In this document: positions 53,124-56,361 of the stretch, piece by piece
How the letters are laid out: the number at the start of each line of letters is the position of its first letter
Position numbering within the stretch: position 1 is the stretch's first letter
DNA from: Planctomycetota bacterium
GTDB taxonomy: Bacteria > Planctomycetota > JAJSAM01 > JAJVHW01
Reading direction: 5' to 3'
Assembly (NCBI GenBank): GCA_021776825.1
Contig: JAJFFG010000095.1
Span: 1-56,361, forward strand
DNA length: 56,361 nucleotides
Notes under the pieces: generated by a model
Database searches by the model: none
Seen by the model: only the letters and a program-made list of their open reading frames with translations
What the model was told of the DNA's origin: nothing
Translations under genes and position numbers: made by a program

Positions 53124-54914
53124 TCAGAGAGGGACGAAGGCCTTCGCGTAGGGCGACAGCGTGAGCCGCACTCCGGCTGCTCGCGTGGTCTTCCGGAGTT
53201 CGTCGAGGCGCGCGTCCTCGGGGAGGCTCGACAGGACGACCTCGTGCGGATCAAGCTCGGTGAGAACCCGGGACAGATCGCCCGTCGTCCCGAGCACGGG
53301 CACTCCGTGGATGCGCCGGCGGAGGAGCGTCGGATCGTCGTCCAGGATGCCAACCGGGGTCACCGCGGCACCGTCGCGCATCCGGAGCGCGCGCAGGCAG
53401 AGCGTGCCGGGCTCGCCCGCGCCCACGACCAGGACGCGCTCACCGCTCGCGCTGAACCCGCCGAATGCCTCGGAGACGAACCGCGCCAGCGACCGGGCAC
53501 CGAACAGGAAGAGCACGAGGAGGGCGCCGTCGAGCACGATCACCGAGCGGCTGAACGTCGACTCGCGCCAGCCGAACATCAGGATCAGCGCCGTCAGCGC
53601 CGTTCCCGCGAGCGTGCCGCGCAGCAGCGACGCCGCATCGCGGATCCCGAAGTAGCGCCAGATCCCACGGTAGACGCGCGCCGCGGCGAGGCACGCGAGT
53701 TGGGCGGTGATGACGACCAGGATGGACTCCTCGAGCAGGCGTCGATCGACGTCCGCGAGTTCGCCCTCGTAGCGCAGGACGTACGCCGCGACGTAGGCCG
53801 CTCCGGCGAGGAGGAAGTCACCACCGATGGGACCGCCGACGCGCACGTAGTTGGCGAACGTCTTGCGCAGTTCCTCGGTCCGGGCCGCCTTCTTCACGTC
53901 CTTCGTCGGCGCGTAGACCTTCACGCGTCCCAGCACGACGCCGAGCACAGCCGACGCCAGGAGCCCGAGCACGACCAGCACGGCGGTCCCCAGGAGATCG
54001 AGCTGCGTCACCGCGACCGCGAAGCCACCGAGGATCGCCGCGACCAGCCAGAGGGTCCGGACGGCCTCGCGCTCCGGGACTCCGAGCGCGACGAGGCGGT
54101 GCGAGAGGTGGTCCCGACCACCCTGGGAGATGGCCCGTCCGTGCCACTTGCGGACGACGGAGACGAGCGTGGTGTCCAGGATCGGCACGGCGAGAGCGAG
54201 CAGCGGCGCGACGAGCACGATCGCGAGCTGACCGGCCTCTCGATGGGTCGCCAGGAGGCTCGCCGAGGCCAGCGCGAAGCCGAGCGGCAGCGAACCGGCG
54301 TCGCCCATGAACACGCGCGCGGGGTTGACGTTGTAGGGCAGGAACCCGAACGCCGCCCCCGACACCGCCAGCGCGGCGAGCGCTGCGGGGACGCCGACTC
54401 CGTCGGGCAGTGCGAGCGCGCAACCCGCGACGGCCAGGCCGCTGATCCCCGCGATGCCGGAGGCGAGACCGTCCATGTTGTCGAGCAGGTTGACGGCGTT
54501 CGTGATGCCGACCACCCAAAGCACCGTGAGCGGGACGGACAGCAGAGCGTCCTCCGGCCAACCGGCCCGTACGCCGCCGAGCACCAGCACGCCCGCCGCC
54601 GCCGTCTGCGCCACCAGTTTGACCGCGGGGCGCACGCCCCGGAGGTCGTCGACGAGCCCGACCACGAAGAGCAGGAGCACTCCCCCGGCCGTGGCGAGCG
54701 TGGCGGGCGACGTGCCCCCGCCGACGAGCAGCGCGGCCAGGAGGCCGACGGAGATCGCGATACCGCCGAGCAGAGGCGTCTCACGCCGGTGCCAGCGATC
54801 GTCGCGCGGACGGTCCACGGCGTCGACGGCGTGCGCAATCCGGATGGCGATCGGCGTGACGGCGAGCGCCACGACGAGGCCAACGACGAGCGGAAGGAGG
54901 TGGGACAGTTCCAC
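53124..54914 (-). CDS. WecA/TagO-like sugar-1-phosphate transferase fused to a WbpM-type N-terminal module
   Basis: 596 residues. Residues 1-300 are a polyprenyl-phosphate sugar-1-phosphate transferase with about ten helices and the full set of motifs: GLVDDLRG, NLLDNMDGLASG, VFMGDAGSLPLGF and GGRDHLSHRL. It would start a polysaccharide repeat unit on undecaprenyl phosphate. After a basic linker (about 340-370) come four further helices and a Rossmann-like domain (VLVVGAGEPGTLCLRAL, GILDDDP, VPVLGTTGDLSRVL) like the N-terminal part of WbpM/FlaA1/CapD proteins. The dehydratase domain that normally follows is missing. The start is taken at GTG 54914, where family similarity begins; no ribosome-binding site is seen. 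It lies 186 bp upstream of the signalling cassette. Confidence 0.9.
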   Translation of the reverse strand: MELSHLLPLVVGLVVALAVTPIAIRIAHAVDAVDRPRDDRWHRRETPLLGGIAISVGLLAALLVGGGTSPATLATAGGVLLLFVVGLVDDLRGVRPAVKLVAQTAAAGVLVLGGVRAGWPEDALLSVPLTVLWVVGITNAVNLLDNMDGLASGIAGISGLAVAGCALALPDGVGVPAALAALAVSGAAFGFLPYNVNPARVFMGDAGSLPLGFALASASLLATHREAGQLAIVLVAPLLALAVPILDTTLVSVVRKWHGRAISQGGRDHLSHRLVALGVPEREAVRTLWLVAAILGGFAVAVTQLDLLGTAVLVVLGLLASAVLGVVLGRVKVYAPTKDVKKAARTEELRKTFANYVRVGGPIGGDFLLAGAAYVAAYVLRYEGELADVDRRLLEESILVVITAQLACLAAARVYRGIWRYFGIRDAASLLRGTLAGTALTALILMFGWRESTFSRSVIVLDGALLVLFLFGARSLARFVSEAFGGFSASGERVLVVGAGEPGTLCLRALRMRDGAAVTPVGILDDDPTLLRRRIHGVPVLGTTGDLSRVLTELDPHEVVLSSLPEDARLDELRKTTRAAGVRLTLSPYAKAFVPL

Positions 54915-55145
54915 TGAGTGAGGGAGACCCCGTGAGACGGCCAGGGCGTGATCGGGCACGTCGACACGGCCGGTCCACGATTGTCCCCCGCCGCTGACCG
55001 GGTGGAGCAGGGAAAGGACAGCCAGGCCTCGGCGGTCGCGTGCGGGCGTCAGCGGGCGCGAGCGACTCCGCTCTCGCCGCCAGCGGCGACCCAGGTCACG
55101 GAAGGCCGGACCCGGACCGTGTCGAATGGTCGTGAGGAGGTCACG

Positions 55146-56024
55146 ATGCCCGATCCCCGCTACGTCGTCACTACCGACCTGTCCCCCGCGAGCCGCCGCG
55201 GTCTCGCCGTGACGGCGGCGATCGCAGAGTGCACGGGCGCACAGCTCGACGTGTTCTGCGCCGTGCCGCGCGACCTGCTCGCCGCCGAGGAGATGGACGA
55301 CCTGCTCGCCCGCGTGCGGGACGAGGTCGGCGCCATGGCCAAGGCCCAATCGGAGCGCGGAGTCCCCACGGCGTGTCATGTCGCGGTGGTCAAGGACGTC
55401 GCCGACGGGATCGTGCGTCACGCCCAACGCGTCGACGCCGACCTCGTGGCCGTCGCCCCTCAGGGCGCCACCGGTTGGAAGAAGCTCGTGTTCGGCAGCA
55501 TCACGGAGCAGGTGCTCCGCAAGGCCCCGCGCATGCTGCTGATCGCTCGTGGCGCGCGCCCGATCCCGCCGAAGGACGTGCTGGTCGCCGTGGATCGCTC
55601 CCCCGGTGCCGGACGCGCCCTGCGCCACGCGATCGCGCTCTGCAGATCGCTCGAAGCGAACCTGCACGCCCTGTGGGTGCCGCACCCGCCGGGGGCGATG
55701 ATCCACCTCCAGGAGGCGCTCGACAGCACCGTGGACTACAAGCGCAAGAAGGCGCGCGAGAAGAAGCTCGGCGTGGAGTTCGCCGAGTGGGTGGCCAGAT
55801 TCCCGTCGACCGGAGTGAACGTCTCGACCCGCGTCGAGGAGGGTGACGCCGCGGCGACGATCCTCACGCAGGCGCGACTGAAGAAGGCCTCGCTGATCGT
55901 GATGGGCGCCCACGCGAAGTCCCGCACGAAGGAACTGTTCGTCGGCAGCGTCGCGCGAGCGGTAGCCGCGGCGGCGCCGCAGTCGGTGCTGCTCGTGCGA
56001 GCACGACCGCCGAAGCGGCGCTAG
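55146..56024 (+). CDS. Universal stress protein with two tandem Usp domains
   Basis: 292 residues made of two Usp domains (about 1-140 and 147-292). Both open with the usual strand-and-aspartate (RYVVTTDLSPASRRGL; KDVLVAVDRSPGAGRAL). The second ends LIVMGAHAKSRTKELFVGSV and SVLLVRA; the ATP-type G-x2-G-x9-GS pattern is only partly kept, so nucleotide binding is uncertain. Usp proteins promote survival under stress. A strong gaggagg site lies about 5 bases before the ATG. The gene is divergent from the WecA-like gene, and its TAG stop lies within the first arm of the repeat at 56021. Confidence 0.93.
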   Translation: MPDPRYVVTTDLSPASRRGLAVTAAIAECTGAQLDVFCAVPRDLLAAEEMDDLLARVRDEVGAMAKAQSERGVPTACHVAVVKDVADGIVRHAQRVDADLVAVAPQGATGWKKLVFGSITEQVLRKAPRMLLIARGARPIPPKDVLVAVDRSPGAGRALRHAIALCRSLEANLHALWVPHPPGAMIHLQEALDSTVDYKRKKAREKKLGVEFAEWVARFPSTGVNVSTRVEEGDAAATILTQARLKKASLIVMGAHAKSRTKELFVGSVARAVAAAAPQSVLLVRARPPKRR

Positions 56025-56240
56025 GAGCCCGTCCGAGTAGCCCATCGCGACCGGTGACGGGCGCGACCGGGTCGACTCGTCGGAGCAGCCACTCCGCCCG
56101 GGCACGCCGTCCGCCGCACTTGTCAGGCTCGATGTTACTCAGGCAGCGACTTCACCTGCCAAGCACGACGGCCGGCGCACCTGGACGAACCCGGTCACCA
56201 ACGGGTTACTCGCACAGGCTCCTAGCCCGGACTATTCATG
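56021..56240. repeat. REPIN-like element after the usp gene
   Basis: Arm 56021-56043 and arm 56203-56225 are inverse copies (20 of 23 bases), enclosing about 160 bp. The right arm continues into cccggactattcatg up to 56240, which is the sequence shared with 42245-42263. The arms share the core ctag..gcctgt..gagt with the element at 4247-4469, and the overall size (about 205 bp between outer arms) is nearly the same. The left arm includes the usp TAG stop. Confidence 0.75.
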
Positions 56241-56361
56241 AGGCTCGCGCACTCCGTGACGACCATCGTCCAGGAATCGAGGAGCCGCCTGGATGCGGGG
56301 GCGACGCCACGCGCCGAGTGGCCCGTCCGGAGCGAGGACAGAACGTCGAGATCAAGGCGCG
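56241..56361. other. Non-coding end of the window
   Basis: No start, stop or family similarity supports a gene in this last stretch. It follows the right REP-like arm directly and may be the beginning of a further repeat or gene outside the window. Confidence 0.5.

Noticed and set aside
56222..56361. The shared word near 56222 as the end of a full insertion sequence
   Set aside because: No transposase frame starts in the remaining 120 bases and the word also occurs alone at 42245, so a REP-like arm explains it better.

Overview
The window is GC-rich DNA (roughly two thirds or more G+C by eye) from a Gram-negative bacterium. The gene content points to Planctomycetota or a close relative in the PVC group. 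It includes several FHA proteins, Ser/Thr kinases with zinc ribbons and TPR repeats, a PP2C phosphatase with a periplasmic PEGA-like tail, a DUF2330 protein, HEAT-cyclophilin lipoproteins, an LpxL-type acyltransferase, an outer-membrane barrel and a Wza/Wzc export system. The taxonomic placement is inference. No rRNA, tRNA, CRISPR array or intact insertion sequence was seen.

Layout. 1-864: leucine-rich-repeat protein, possibly cut by the window edge. 915-4253: divergent CLC channel and trpS. 4247-4469: a hairpin-rich repeat at a convergent gene junction. 4467-18734: a long minus-strand run. In transcription order it holds a HEAT/cyclophilin lipoprotein, an LpxL-like acyltransferase, a UvrD/PcrA helicase, an FHA-GAF sigma-54 activator, a carboxypeptidase-regulatory-repeat lipoprotein, an FHA-TM-CAP protein and an FHA-TM protein. 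18894-22835: plus-strand rpmB, a DUF2330 envelope protein and a HEAT protein. 22836-27215: a decayed, repeat-bearing island around one secreted protein. It holds a tricorn/TolB-like fragment, an IS66-like fragment, a perfect 24-bp hairpin and a ParE/RelE-type toxin-antitoxin pair.

27216-32850 is a housekeeping run on the minus strand: purA-uppS-cdsA, then phoH-ybeY-kinase with 4-bp overlaps. 33019-43189 is a second run: FecR-like protein, outer-membrane barrel, Wza-like lipoprotein, Wzc-like kinase/co-polymerase, S41 protease, tsaD, larB, carA. 43342-52937 is a signalling cassette: a FGE-sulfatase-fold protein, a small lipoprotein, a giant zinc-ribbon/TPR kinase, a PP2C-PEGA phosphatase and a polytopic kinase. 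53124-54914 encodes a WecA-like sugar-1-phosphate transferase fused to a WbpM/FlaA1-type membrane and nucleotide-binding module. 55146-56024 is a two-domain universal stress protein, followed by a second hairpin-rich repeat.

Reading of the whole: the right half joins polysaccharide priming (53124), export (37472-42191) and phospho-signalling (43342-50499). The left half has three FHA proteins, one a sigma-54 activator and two membrane-anchored, that could read phospho-Thr marks made by such kinases. The most unusual sequence-level features are a REP/REPIN-like palindrome family that overlaps four gene stop codons, and about a dozen short tandem duplications of 12-24 bp. Those inside genes all keep the reading frame.
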